64,000 bases of DNA, taken from positions 537,822,394 to 537,886,393 of the forward strand of contig OY728143.1 in NCBI GenBank assembly GCA_963277665.1, in the 5' to 3' direction. Source of the DNA: Viscum album. Its lineage: Eukaryota; Streptophyta; Magnoliopsida; Santalales; Viscaceae. The stretch's first letter is position 1. Every line of letters begins with the position of its first letter. The notes beneath the pieces are model-generated. The model was not told the origin of the DNA and did not search any database. It saw nothing but the letters and a program-made list of their open reading frames with translations. Made by a program: the position numbers and the translations under genes. Shown piece after piece: positions 50,930 to 62,435 of this stretch.

Positions 50930-53091
50930 GTATAACAACCCATCTCTTTATTAGACACATAAACTAGATTTGTTACATAAAATCATCAATTGATACAACA
51001 TAGAACATTGAGAGGCCTTGTGTATTTGTGGAATAGGAACATTAAATAACAAAATATAACAAAAAAACCACAACATAATTATTTAAAACTTCCTTTACAT
51101 GAAAACTACATTCCCTCGTACATAGCATTGCATGGGATAACCTGAGGACATGTATTAGAAAAGGGTGAGCTATAAAGCTTAGTAAGAGAATAAACACAGA
51201 ATAATATGAGGAATAAAATTCATGTTAGAAAATAGGAATATCATTGGAGCAAAAGAGTATCATTAACATAAAGGAATGATGAAATATGATAATTTGAACC
51301 TGGAAATGTGGAAACAACACTTAACATGAAATTTGCATGAGCCAAGGCTCAATGCACATGGAGCCTAAGTGAACCCTCATTTCACATGAATCAAGAATAA
51401 AACCTTGTTTCGCATAAATTAGCAAGATTAAATACCAATTTCACATTACATATCATGATAATATACTTTACCCAATGCATTGGAGCACTATTAGGTCACA
51501 CCCTTATTAAACATTACATTTCATGATTAAGTGTTCCACATGGATCATACAACATGGAATCAATCATCATCATTTAATCATCCATAAATGGATGTGAATA
51601 CATACATGATTTTTATAATTAATATTTAAATGTTCATAAAGGTTAATACCCTTGATAGTGAAATAGGAATGGTATTCACTACACAATGAAATTGGCTTGG
51701 AATATCACAGTGCAATTTCGGCGGCATAATGGGGTGAAATAACAACACATAAAAATGGTTTATGGGAGATAAAGGGGTGTAACATAATATTAAAATGAAA
51801 TTGATATTAATGGGTTTATATAGATACATTTCTAAACAAATATAATGGAATTTAGATGCATAATTCAAAAGAATTACTCGGATGTAAAATAGGAGAGAGA
51901 AATACCTCATCAAATTTTTGTATGATAACAGGTGTACATGGGAGGAATTAATGAGCGATAAAGGGGTCTAAATTCATAGAAAAATATATAGGGTAGTATG
52001 GTGTAGGTGAGAAATCATAAACCAACATTTTTAATTGAAAAACTGGGAATAACCACTTAAACAAAATAGGGGGAAAATAGTAAGGATGAAATCCATTACT
52101 TGAAAGTGTGATAAAAAAGGCTTGGAAGAGGCTTCTTAGGAGATTGGGGAACCTTGGGAGAATTATAGAGAGATGAGGTCAGGGGTTGGTCTAACTAAAA
52201 ATGATTTAAGTGAAGAGGAATTGGGAGCATGGGTGGGTTTATATAGGAATGGAGAGAGAATTCTTTATTATTTAGGTTTGGGACATCTCACATTAAATTA
52301 ATCAAAACCACTAACCATATCATGCATTTTTTCCATTGTATTTTCCATTGGGGAGTGGAAAAAAATATTTTATATAGAAAATTTCTGAACATCATAAAAT
52401 AATAGGGATTCTTATTTGGAGGTGAGTCACACTCTGAAGGAAAACAATTTTAAAAAATTGTTTTATATGCCTTGAAGTGTCCACTAATGCTTTGTAAGAT
52501 AAACGAAACAAACCCAAAATGACATTATATTAATATTAAAACATATATTGGGCTAAATTAATGTTTATATTATTTTATCACATCATTATTGGGTCATTAT
52601 GATTCCATAAAACACATAATATTTTTAAACGATATTTAATTTTTACCGAAAAAATCGACAGTCTCAATAAATTATCGATAAATCTCCAATGGAAAATTTC
52701 TACATCCTGATTCCAAAAATAATATTCATTTTATCTAGATAATTTTCAAAATATGTGATGTTTTATTTTTAAAATAAAATCGAACATTTATCGAAAATTT
52801 ATGAGTTTTGACAAAAACATCTTTCAAACATTATTAAAATTTACAAATGCATTCCTAAAATTATATGATCATTTAAATTTAACAAAAAGTAATTTAATAA
52901 AAATAATAATATTTTATTAAAATGTTATTTAATTTAAAAATTCCTTAATTCATCAAAATAGATTTTTTGAATATTAACTAGAAATAATATTTGTACTTTT
53001 GAAATTATTTACAATGTAACAATAATAAAATGATTTCAAATTCGTTATAAAAAAATAAACAACGTAGTCATAATGCAAGGGTATTGTTACA
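50930..53091 (-). repeat. Element G LTR (minus strand)
   Basis: The minus strand starts at 53091 with TGTAACAATACCC and ends near 50930 with GGGTTGTTATA, both close to chromovirus LTR ends. Inside, CTTACTAAGCTTTATAGCTC (minus, near 51170) is a motif shared with the F LTR near 25480, which supports the orientation. A TATA box is present near 52229. Past the left end the minus strand reads ATTGGTGGTCAATATT, a weak primer-binding-site candidate. On the right a protein-coding remnant ends just before the LTR start. The first favours a 5' LTR and the second a 3' LTR, so I leave this open. The frame at 51626-51913 is not a gene. Confidence 0.55.
52227..52238 (-). promoter_or_regulatory. TATA box of the G LTR
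   Basis: The minus strand reads CCTATATAAACCC, a good plant TATA box, in the U3-like part of the LTR about 0.85 kb from its start at 53091. Confidence 0.45.
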
Positions 53092-53114
53092 TAAACCCTT
53101 ATAACACCTTCATA

Positions 53115-53380
53115 TTAGCTAAGAATAAGTGGTGTGATGGTGACAGGCTCTTGGGGTGGCTCAGATAACATTTCTTGGGTGTTAATATCTATTACCATCC
53201 ACTTCTCCTGTAGTCGGTTCTGCTCAAGATTCACATGTTCAATCCAGGCTTGGGCTTGGTCAAGATAGAATCCCTATGACTTCACCTCCTTTATGAGCTC
53301 TGACATATGGGCTTTCTATGGGGCAAGTCAACTGGATGAGATCATCACTTCCATTGTCAAAGTAAATTGGATTTATTAAA
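53115..53380 (-). pseudogene. Unidentified protein fragment next to the G LTR
   Basis: Reading the minus strand, the frame contains AHMSELIKEVKS, a stop, then 55 codons without a stop, including GFYLDQAQAWIEHVNLEQNR and QEKWMVIDINTQEML, ending at TAA (53115-53117). The composition (charged, Q- and E-rich, probably helical) looks like a real protein and is unlike the AT-driven chance frames around it. It stops only 24 bases before the LTR start, so it may be the 3' end of the last frame of element G. I do not recognise the family. Confidence 0.45.
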
Positions 53381-54559
53381 GCCATATGTTTATACTAATG
53401 TTGTGATAACTGTTCGAGAACTATATTAGGAACGATCACAATTCATAACGGTATTTAAAATTAAAAAAAAACAAATGAAGATCACATTTTATATAACCAT
53501 TATAATACATTTTATGAGGTCAAGTGTAATATCCATTAATGAATGTTTGGGTCATTACAAAAAGGGATCCCTTTTATGAGATTGCCTTAGTGAAATAACA
53601 AGGTTACAAATAATCATTGTAGATAACCCATCTAGTGAACATATCATAGGACGGGTCGAACATGGATATTTTCAATTATGTGCACCCTCAAATAAGTAAA
53701 GATTAAAAAAGTGGACTCATGCAATGATATTTCCCCAGGCTAGCAACAAAAAAATCAATCATATTCATAACTGAAGAGATGCTCAGTAATAACATGCCTC
53801 GACCAAATTTCACCGAAGTCTGGAATAAATAGAGAAAGATATTGTGATAAATCTATATCAAGCACACGAAAACATCAATTAGCCTCCCACTTAGAGGATT
53901 TCAGAAATATGATTACAAAAATGTATGAAATATAAAAATGGTTTTTTTGAAGATGGAGATTTATATTAGTGGTGAATAATGCACCCATCCAATGTTTGCA
54001 CGAGATTTTGTAAAATTAGCAAAGTATCTACATTGATTTATGCCATAAATGTTCAGGTGCCACCCCATCCCACATGGTTGATTTCTTTTTTAAATCAACC
54101 TTCAAAGCCCTCAAATACAACCCAGAGTGTAGAGAAAGAATAATAAGAACAACCCCGACCCATAGTGTTGGGGTATTTTTCACATTACCAATCCCATTCT
54201 TGGTAGAATTCAATTTAATCCTAATTAGAGAAGATTCTGTAAAATAAATGCATGAATTAACCATCTGATGATTCCCTTCTGGTTACTGTATGTCAAAAAT
54301 TTCCAAGGAACCAAAAAATAGGTGAAAAATGACTAATGGAGGGCATAGAAAAGGAAATTTCACAATGATACCAAAAGAATTGATGCAATGACATATTTGT
54401 TATCGAATTTCATCAATGTATTCATTGAAGAACCTCCAAAATTTTATTCTAGTTTAGGGGATTTGTGGGATTAAGTTGTTTTTCATAATATGGTCCACAA
54501 TAATGAAAATGAAGGAGTTGTGTGTACCTAAAATTAGATGCTTATCCAAAATTTATATA
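53381..54559. other. Stretch without assigned features
   Basis: No domain recognised. A minus frame at 54028-54264 (78 codons) is open but has no family resemblance that I can see. Sequence composition is AT-rich throughout. Confidence 0.35.
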
Positions 54560-55560
54560 TTCCCCGGAATAAAAAAAGCCACCTCTTCCAAAGGAATCTA
54601 ATAGAGGAAATGTTAATTTTCATACATTGACTCACATCTCTTCCATGCATGGTTAATCCCTTTCTCTTGAGGAAATATTTTCTCATCAAGTTGAGGAGAC
54701 AAAGGAGTTGAGAAGACTCAATGCAGAGTTACTCATAGATAGTACTCCTTCCAGACATTCTCTACAATAAGATCCTTATAATGAAATTTACATACTATAA
54801 AACTCATCAGTGAGGGTTTATTTTAACTACTGATGAGTATAATGAATTCCCTCTAATTGCAGTACAACCAGTGCAACATCAAGCACATATTTACATGCCT
54901 TCCATTAATAGTTACCGATAGAAAATACAAGTAGCACCACCAATGGTAGTCCTATAAGTAGTTTCACTAGTTAATTATATAAATTACACACCCATTCAGG
55001 TCCTAGATAAACATTATATTCCTCAAATTATCATGAACACTATTGAGTCACTGATGGCTCGATTGGAAGCATTGGAATGATAGTGTGAAAAAATGAAACT
55101 AAGAAAGATGGTTTATCCCAAATTGGTTGTTATGACCCCTACTACACCAATATATGGGAATACATCATTTACAATCGTCAATGGATCTAGTGATTTGGAT
55201 CATCACATGATGAATTTTTTCTCTTCTTGTGATCCCATGATCATGAAACCTAATCAACATGAATCATTGAAACTCAGATGCTTCATATAAACATTGTAGA
55301 GGAAATATTTGGTATGGTACACAAGATTGATGTCTTGATAAACCACTAGATGGGTATTCCACCATAATTTGATCTATTTTTACATCAATATGTGGCATCA
55401 GAAGACAACTTTCCTCGATCTCACAAATTGCAAGCAATGGGAGAATCAGGTGCGTCAGATTACATTTCTTGGTTGAAAGTATTTACATACTCATGGAATA
55501 TAATGAATCTTCATGAACATTTTATGCCTATTTTTTTAAAATATAAACAATGAGTTTTTT
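54560..55560 (+). pseudogene. Gag-like remnant H
   Basis: The plus strand has coding-like pieces in order: LEEIFSHQVEETKELRRLNA (54670), IQVAPPMVVL and VVSLVNYINYTPIQVLDKHY (54928-55010), SLMARLEALE (55045), the open frame 55093-55290, then LQAMGESGASDYISWLKVF (55431). The E/K/R-rich helix followed by a Pro-rich segment and a LEALE helix is reminiscent of the N-terminal part of gag proteins of non-chromovirus Ty3/gypsy elements (Tat/Athila type), but no diagnostic motif is visible, so this is a guess. It is cut off near 55.6-55.9 kb, where element E begins. Confidence 0.4.
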
Positions 55561-55899
55561 AAACCATTAATCACAACAAAATACACAAGAGGGATTAGGG
55601 ATATGGATTTGATTGCTCAACATGTGAAAAACTCTATAATAGAGACTATAAAAAATTCATAAATAATCCCATCAACATCAAGATGAAGAATATGAAAATA
55701 ATATTCTTCTATAGTCACAAATAATACAACCCCCATACCCACTCTATCATTAACTGCGCCTATAATAATCTTGTTCTTATAATGAGTTATTTTTTCTACC
55801 TTTCATTTTACCTTTGAGTTTTTTTAGAAAATAAGGAAAAATGGAAATATGATATATTTTAGTAGATCATTCCATAAAATCATATATACATGTTGTGTT

Positions 55900-57626
55900 G
55901 TATAGATGTGTATTATGGGTATTCATAGTGTGTTCTTTAGTTGGTTAGGAATAGAATAAATTTCCAGTAAACACCGTTTACTTCCAAGTACACATCATGT
56001 AGTCGTGTAAGCACGGTCGGTACAGGACGTGTAAAGTAAGTCAGTGAATTTATGAACAGTGAAATGATATACACACCATGTATACTAACATACACACCAT
56101 GTAATACTAGATTTTTGATTAAAATTAGTAGTATCCTCATTTCTCTTCTATTGGAATGGAATGGCACCAGGTGAAGGACAAGGAGCACCAGGAGTTGATT
56201 CATCTACTGTTTCATCATCCAGAACTCGATTCATGTTTCGTTGGTCTCATTGGATTCATCTAGGTAATATATTTCTTCTCCTTGGGCATTATTTATGATT
56301 TCTATTCTTGATAATGTTATTAAAGGTTTAATTATAAACCCCTTTTAATTTATCTATACCTTTTTTGTCAGATCCTATGGTTGGGATTAGATTTTATCAG
56401 TAATATGATATCGAGTTAGGTAGTCTTGTGCCTTTCATTAATAGTCGAGTTGATTATATGGTTTAAAATGGTATGAGACTATATTTGGGTAATTTTTTAT
56501 CTTCAATTGATACATGGTGATACCAAATGTTGGTTAATTATTTCATAGTATTAAATTGAATCATGTGATTACTGATTGTTTGATTTAGGGACACCCCATG
56601 GGTGTGTTTCCCATGGTTATCCATTGGGAAAAAACACCATTGATTCTTGTGAATGTAATGATATTTTTTGGGGTTACTAGAATGATATATATATATATAT
56701 ATTTTCATATGAAATTCCCACATGAGTTTGTATCATTAAAACCATTCTATATTTTAATTTTCATGAGGCTGCTGCTATGCGAATTGCTCACATGAGTTGT
56801 TATGTGTAAATCCATGTGATAGTTTAATTCACATGTGATGTTTTTGAAATGAAATGTTGAATTTTTAAAAGAGGTAATCTGTTATGTATACATCTATAAG
56901 TGGTATTTTTATGGTAATGACGAGTCTCAAGATAGATGCACCAAAATGAAACGGAATTGCTAAAGAACAGAAACATAATAAATGGATAGTTACTTGATCA
57001 CTTCCTAATTACTATTTTACCTTTCTATTTTTTCATATATATATATATATATGTATGTATATGAATTCAATGACTATTTGGCAAATATCATTGGTGGTGG
57101 ACTACTGGGATTAGTGTCACACCCTGTATGGGTCATTTTTTTGATCCCAAACAGATTATTTAGTTGTAGGTGCAGATAAGGGAAAGCACCATTATATAGG
57201 TACTTGATTGCTTCTTATGAGCAAGAGAAAATGGGACCAAACCTTGGTTTTCAATGATTATATGTTTTATCTTTGTTCATGCACCTGTATTGTATTTGTA
57301 TCTAATTTTAGTGTAACCTGTGTTTGATACATTCTTATACCTAAAAACATGCTGCATTATAATTTGTATGGTTTGAGACTGGAATATTTATCTATTAGAA
57401 TTCATCATTTTTGTATCCATTGAAAGTTTTTTACTGCATCTATTGCTTGTTAATATTTATTACACTATTTTATACTCTTCAAATTAGGGTATAGATTCCC
57501 AAGTATCAATCCCAACGCCCTCGCTACTAGTTGGAAGCCACTGGCATTTTCATAAATGCTCCTAAGTCCAACTGTCCTATTGGGTACGAGGCACCATTCA
57601 GCGGAATCTGTATCAATGATGTTACA
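55900..57626 (+). repeat. Element E 5' LTR (plus strand)
   Basis: The right end is set by GATGTTACA at 57618-57626 followed by a primer-binding site, matching the GGTGTTACA ends of chromovirus LTRs. The left end is a guess because the other LTR is not in the window. The segment 55960-56110 has repeated ACACACCATGTA-like words. AT dinucleotide runs occur at about 56683-56702 and 57035-57052. Frames at 55937-56203, 56538-56723, 56598-56795 and 57465-57659 have no support as genes. Confidence 0.5.
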
Positions 57627-57628
57627 AA

Positions 57629-57641
57629 GTAGTATCAAAGG
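57629..57641 (+). promoter_or_regulatory. Primer-binding site of element E
   Basis: GTAGTATCAAAGG matches the TGGTATCAGAGC initiator tRNA-Met site with few changes and lies 3 bases after the LTR end GATGTTACA. Confidence 0.6.
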
Positions 57642-58925
57642 ATGTAATTCATATTTCACATAAAATTTAGATACTATATACTATATAATAATGGAAAAAA
57701 GGATTTGGTAATTGGCTATGCTCGAGAGTAGCTACCCCATGTACTGGGAAAAGCTGAATTACCTCTAATGAATTGTGATTTTCTATTTTTAATGTTGAAC
57801 AGATTTCACTATTTCGTGACACACTTGAATTATGATAGTATTATTGAAGCAATAGTGGGTTCTACTTTAGATTCAACCTAATGAGATGAGGGAATTGCAT
57901 CTCATTCATCATATATACACTTGATATACTCACATTCCAACCATTGTGCCATGTCATCAGTGATGCATTAGTTATAACATGTTGTTCGGAAAGATGATGT
58001 GATAGCTTTCCCTAATATTGTTATAGGTGTATTTTTACGTGCTATGGTTTTGATAGAATGGATACTAACCATTGGTTCCTAAGGTATGTGGGATCTCTTG
58101 ACCAAAATTTTGGTGGATCCTGAGTCAGGTTTTAACTGTAACAATTCATTTTTGTGGGTTCCAAACATTGATTCATTGGGAGTATGGGCCCTGAAAGATC
58201 TGAATTTGGCATCCTGCTAGTTTGTTTTCTATAGAAAATGGGATTCTGGGCAAGCTAGAGTTTCTATCTTTAAAACCCCTGTATATATGGAATGTAGTCT
58301 TGCCTAAAATGTCACGTGTTCTTTCTATTCAGTGAAGAATTTGATCCATGTTTTTAGAAGAACACATCATGTACCATGTTTACACGCGGTGTAATCATTG
58401 ACAATGTAATCTTCCATGTGAGGAGGGAACCCAAATTGACATGAATTGAGTAGGAAACAATGATTAATGTGAGTGAACATGTTGTAGAAGTCAGCTGTAT
58501 ATCTAGACATGTGACTAAAGGGATGGGTGGGTGAAAATTTTTATGTACACTCTATGTCGTGGGTGACCATGTCGTGTAGTTCTACATTGGTATAAGCTTG
58601 TTGTTCTAGCAGTGTTGAAATATCATCGGGGGAAAGGAAATCCAAATATATGTTGTGTCTCTTGGGGAACATGCCATGTACATGGGGTGTTACATAACCA
58701 TGATGGGTAGAAGTAAATTCCCATGTAGAGGCCAAAGAGAACACATCATTTATGGAGTTATACACGCTATATACTTATATTTTGAAAAACATGATTTTTC
58801 CTTTTCGTTCACAATTTTCGCTTTCAAATGGCAGTCTTCTGATCATTAAAACTTGTGTTGAGGTCCTTGTGCTAAAAATTACATATAAATTTCTCCACAG
58901 AGACCTCGAGGAGTGCATCGGGAGA
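57642..58925 (+). other. Element E leader
   Basis: Untranslated leader between the primer-binding site and gag. It contains several words resembling ACACCATGTA / CATGTCGTGTAG (58360-58410, 58550-58585, 58665-58700) that also occur at 55960-56110 in the LTR. The frames at 58541-58765, 58655-58849 and 58752-58991 overlap each other on both strands and I do not call them genes. Confidence 0.4.
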
Positions 58926-59560
58926 GTGGTGGTGACTATACAATGGAGGTGGTCGGAAATGGGAAACCAATGGACCCTCCAGTTGTTCTAGCTATGACAC
59001 CATCCATTATACCAGAGGTAGGTGTAGACACACAGATCCAAGAATGTTTTTTTAGGTTCATTTGTACTATCTTTGGATCACCATAGGTTGCTACACTTAT
59101 GGCACAACTGATGTGTATATTCTAGTAGTAACATCTGCCTACTTTTACAGGGGATGGTGAACAACATGCTATAGAATAATGGATGGAATCAATGCTGAAT
59201 ATAAGTTATCATCATGAGATGACTCTTGAGGGGTTGGTATAGGTTCTAACTTTTATGCTATGTGATTTTTCCAAGAGTTGTTGAGATGTTATCACACAAA
59301 AACAACACCATTAGGATATGGCTTGGGGAGACTTCTAAACAGTCTTGTATGACTACTTAATTTTTAAAAAACTCAGGGATGATCGAGACTATGAGTTCAT
59401 GAATTTGGAACTGTGTACTATATACGTGTTGGACTATTCTTCCTGCATTATAGATATTCAGTTATTTGAACTTTTTCTACTGATTGGTGAGGTGTTGAGT
59501 GATAGGTGATCTGAGAATGTTCATCGATATGACATCCGAGATCAGGTGAATGTTTTTTGA
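58926..59560 (+). pseudogene. Element E gag remnant
   Basis: Plus-strand translation gives GNGKPMDPPVVLAMTPSIIP, a Pro-rich N-terminal segment, then GDGEQHAIE.WMESMLNI (59152), YHHEMTLEGLV (59208), DMAWGDF (59318) and RDDRDYEFMNLELC (59380) with DYSSCIIDIQLFEL. This follows the chromovirus capsid pattern (FxGxxDPxxAExWLxxLE ... TWxxFxxxF ... EFLxLxQ ... VxEYxxKFxEL). Stops at several positions disable it. It lies 1.3 kb downstream of the primer-binding site. Confidence 0.75.
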
Positions 59561-60590
59561 GTTTCCTTATTTTTATTACATTGTGAATCTGGTGACGATT
59601 ATCGAGTTCAACCTATGAGAATCGAGGGGTTGAATCCAGGATGGTTCGACCCCAACATATTGTACTTTCATGATAGGAAGCATGAAGCCTTGTGTAGTGT
59701 TTTCATTCGGGAATAAAAGCAGAAATGATTTATCATTTGATATCCATGTGAGATGCTATCAGTTTGGAAGAGTTGTGCATACCAGACTATAGTGGTCGAA
59801 GGACCTAGTTGAGTTATGTTATTATGGAAATATAAGACATACAAAGTGGTTCTTCTTGTCGTTTCCACTAGTGGAAAGTGAGATAGATTCTGTACAGACT
59901 CCACTTGTAGGATATCTGTTAGTAGCATCCCACCACACTTGAAAATGGAATATGTCAGGGTGTGTAGTCTAAGGAGGTAGGCATGGTCGCGGTAGCCCGA
60001 CCCTAGGATTGTAGTGACAACAAGGGGGGTTAGCTCACGGTATCTAGAATTTTTCACAGGGCCCCATCATAGGTCAAACATATAAAGTGCAATGGACCTA
60101 AGAGGAGTAGGATCCTGGTTTTTCAACTGTCTTAGGTACTATTTTAGTCACCCCTATTTTTTATTCTAAACTTTTCAACACTAGAGATTATAATAGTTTT
60201 ATATATGTTCTTATTATAGAGAGACTTGGAAATTTTTTTACATATGAGAATATTTATACGATATGAACTCTTTTAGTGATTATAATGGAAGTTTTGCATC
60301 TATGCAAGGAGTTCCCCCCTTGAGATAGGTAGATGTAACATTTTTTGGGATCTATACGTATTAGAGAAGATGATGTTTGATTTCATCCACTGAATGGATT
60401 GGATGGTATCTTATTAGTCCTTCATTCATGACTATCTTCGTAGGGTGAGTTTTACATCACTATAGGGGTGTTATTTCTTAATAGGGGTGAATGGGAAGTC
60501 TTTTCAAGCTGCGACAGACTAGATTATCCTAGGATAGGTGGGATGAAAGCCCAGATTGTGAGTTATTATATAAATGATTAGGTAAAATAT
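59561..60590 (+). pseudogene. Element E nucleocapsid/protease remnant
   Basis: A single degenerate zinc-knuckle-like piece, CYQFGRVVHTR, lies near 59755. Protease is expected at about 60200-60550 but I cannot identify its catalytic motif. The 129-codon minus-strand frame at 59668-60057, the longest simple frame here, is antisense to this segment and is not a gene. Confidence 0.45.
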
Positions 60591-62434
60591 TTGACAGGTT
60601 TTCCTCCAGTGGTTAATCGTTTTGGAGACGTTCTCCCCTATGTCTTTTTGGGATAACCTCTGGTCAATGAGGTGGAGTTTACAATAGATCTAGTACCAAG
60701 GGCTACATTGGTATCCCATACTCCTTACAGGATGGATACTATGGAGTTGCAATAGACCAAGAGATTGTAGGATGATCTGGAAGTTATGGGTTTTATCAGA
60801 CCTAGTACATCCCCATGGGGTTCACCAGTCCTTTTCATAAAGAAGGTGGATGATACTCTCACAGATTGCGTGGAATATCCAAAACAAAAAAAGTTAATGG
60901 TTAAAAATCAATATCCCTTACCATCGACTGATGATATATTTGATTAGCTTCGAGGAGATAGATTGTTCTCATAGGTTGGCTTAAGGTCAGGATATCTCCA
61001 TGTACGTGTTCGACCTACAGATAGAACTCATATAGGGTTTTTTAGCAGGTACAGTCTCTATAAGTATTTGGTTATGCCTTTTGGTCACACGAATGTGCCA
61101 GTAGTTTTCAAGAAACTGTTGAACCGAGTGTCCAATCATTACCCAGATTCCTCTCTGGTGGTTTTTTCCTGAATGATATCTTGGCGTATTGTCACAATCG
61201 ACATGACCATTAAAAACACCTTGATATAATTTTTAATAAACCGAGAGAGCATCAGTTATATGCTAAGATCAAAAAATGAAACTTATCGATGGAACAGATT
61301 CACTTATTAGGTATGGTTTTCTTAGAAAATAGAGTATTAGTGGACCTAGAGAAGAATAGAGTAGTAGTTACATATGAGCAGTCGAAGAACATTTTTGATG
61401 TGCAGAGTTTCTTGGGGATAGCTAGCTACAACATGGATTTTATAAAGGACTTCTCAAATATAGCAATGCCGATGAGGAGCTTTAATAAGAATTCTCTGAA
61501 TTTTGAATGGTCAGATTATTATGGAACATTCTTTTAAGAGTTGGAGGGACGTTTGACTTCAGCACCTATGCTGATATTTACATATCCAGGAAACAGTTAC
61601 TCAGTGTACTGTGATGCCTCGTTTTTTGGGTTTGGAGGAATACTTATATAGGGATAAAGAGTATTTTCTTATTGTTATTAGTATTTGAGGACGCATGTGA
61701 GAAATTTTCCGACGCAAGATCTCAAGTTGGCTGTAGATATTTATGCTTTTCACTATTGAAAACCAAATTTATTGGGAGAGTGTTTTTTCGTGTGCAAAGA
61801 CCTGAAAAGTCTCATATACATCTTCACAAAGTGTGATTTTTAGATGATACAGTGATAGTGGGTTGAATAACATCAGTTGTTTGAATTTTAGATTGCCTAT
61901 ACTATTAGAAAAGGTAATGCAATGGCTGATGCACAGAGCTGGAGAACTCATATACATGTAGGGTTGGAGGCTAGTGGTGACATAATGATTATGGATTCGT
62001 TATCTGAGATGCATTTATAGGATAATAAATGTTTGGAATTTAATTATCTTCATCATTGGATATTTACTCTAGCATACTAGACACTGTGAGGGTGAGCCAA
62101 CAATCAGATTCTGAATGAGTATTTCTACGGGAGAGTGTTGCGGGTGAGGATCCTCCTTCGGATTGATGATAAGTCAGGGTGATTTTATATATGTCCATGC
62201 ACATGTGTGGGTTATAGGTGATATATGTGAGGAGGTAATGTTGGAGTTTCATGATTTGGCATGGGATGTGAATCCTGAAGTCACAAAGATGTACTGTGAC
62301 TTGCAACATCAGTACTAATGGCCAGGTATGATGCAAGAAGTAGCTTGTTTAGTTATGAGGTGTTCCACCTATCAATAGGTGAAGGTGGAACATCAGTATC
62401 CAAATGGACTTTTACTGCAGCACCCCAATCTTCC
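60591..62434 (+). pseudogene. Element E pol remnant: RT, RNase H, integrase start
   Basis: Begins with the protease-RT linker (GFPPVVNRFGDVLPYVFLG, VNEVEFTIDLVP, then SHTPYRMDTMELQ near 60715). RT has [20 protein letters not shown] (60790), [13 protein letters not shown] (60906), HIGFFSRYSLYKYLVMPFG (61028) and the active site LNDILAYC (61167) in place of VDDILVYS: the first Asp is Asn. The open frame 61289-61537 holds the RT end (FLGIASYNMDFIKDFS). RNase H has SVYCDASFFGFGGIL (61598), FPTQDLKLAVDIYAF (61707) and, in place of DHKSLKYIF, KDLKSLIYIF (61798). The integrase zinc region starts with MLEFHDLAW and TKMYCDLQHQY (62240-62320), followed by CSTYQ.VKVEHQYPNGLLQ (62360). It is cut at 62434 by an F-family LTR. 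Several in-frame TAG/TGA codons are present. Confidence 0.9.
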
Positions 62435-62435
62435 A

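Noticed and set aside
59668..60057. 129-codon minus-strand frame, one of the longer frames here
   Set aside because: It lies antisense to the gag-protease zone of element E and shows no family resemblance.
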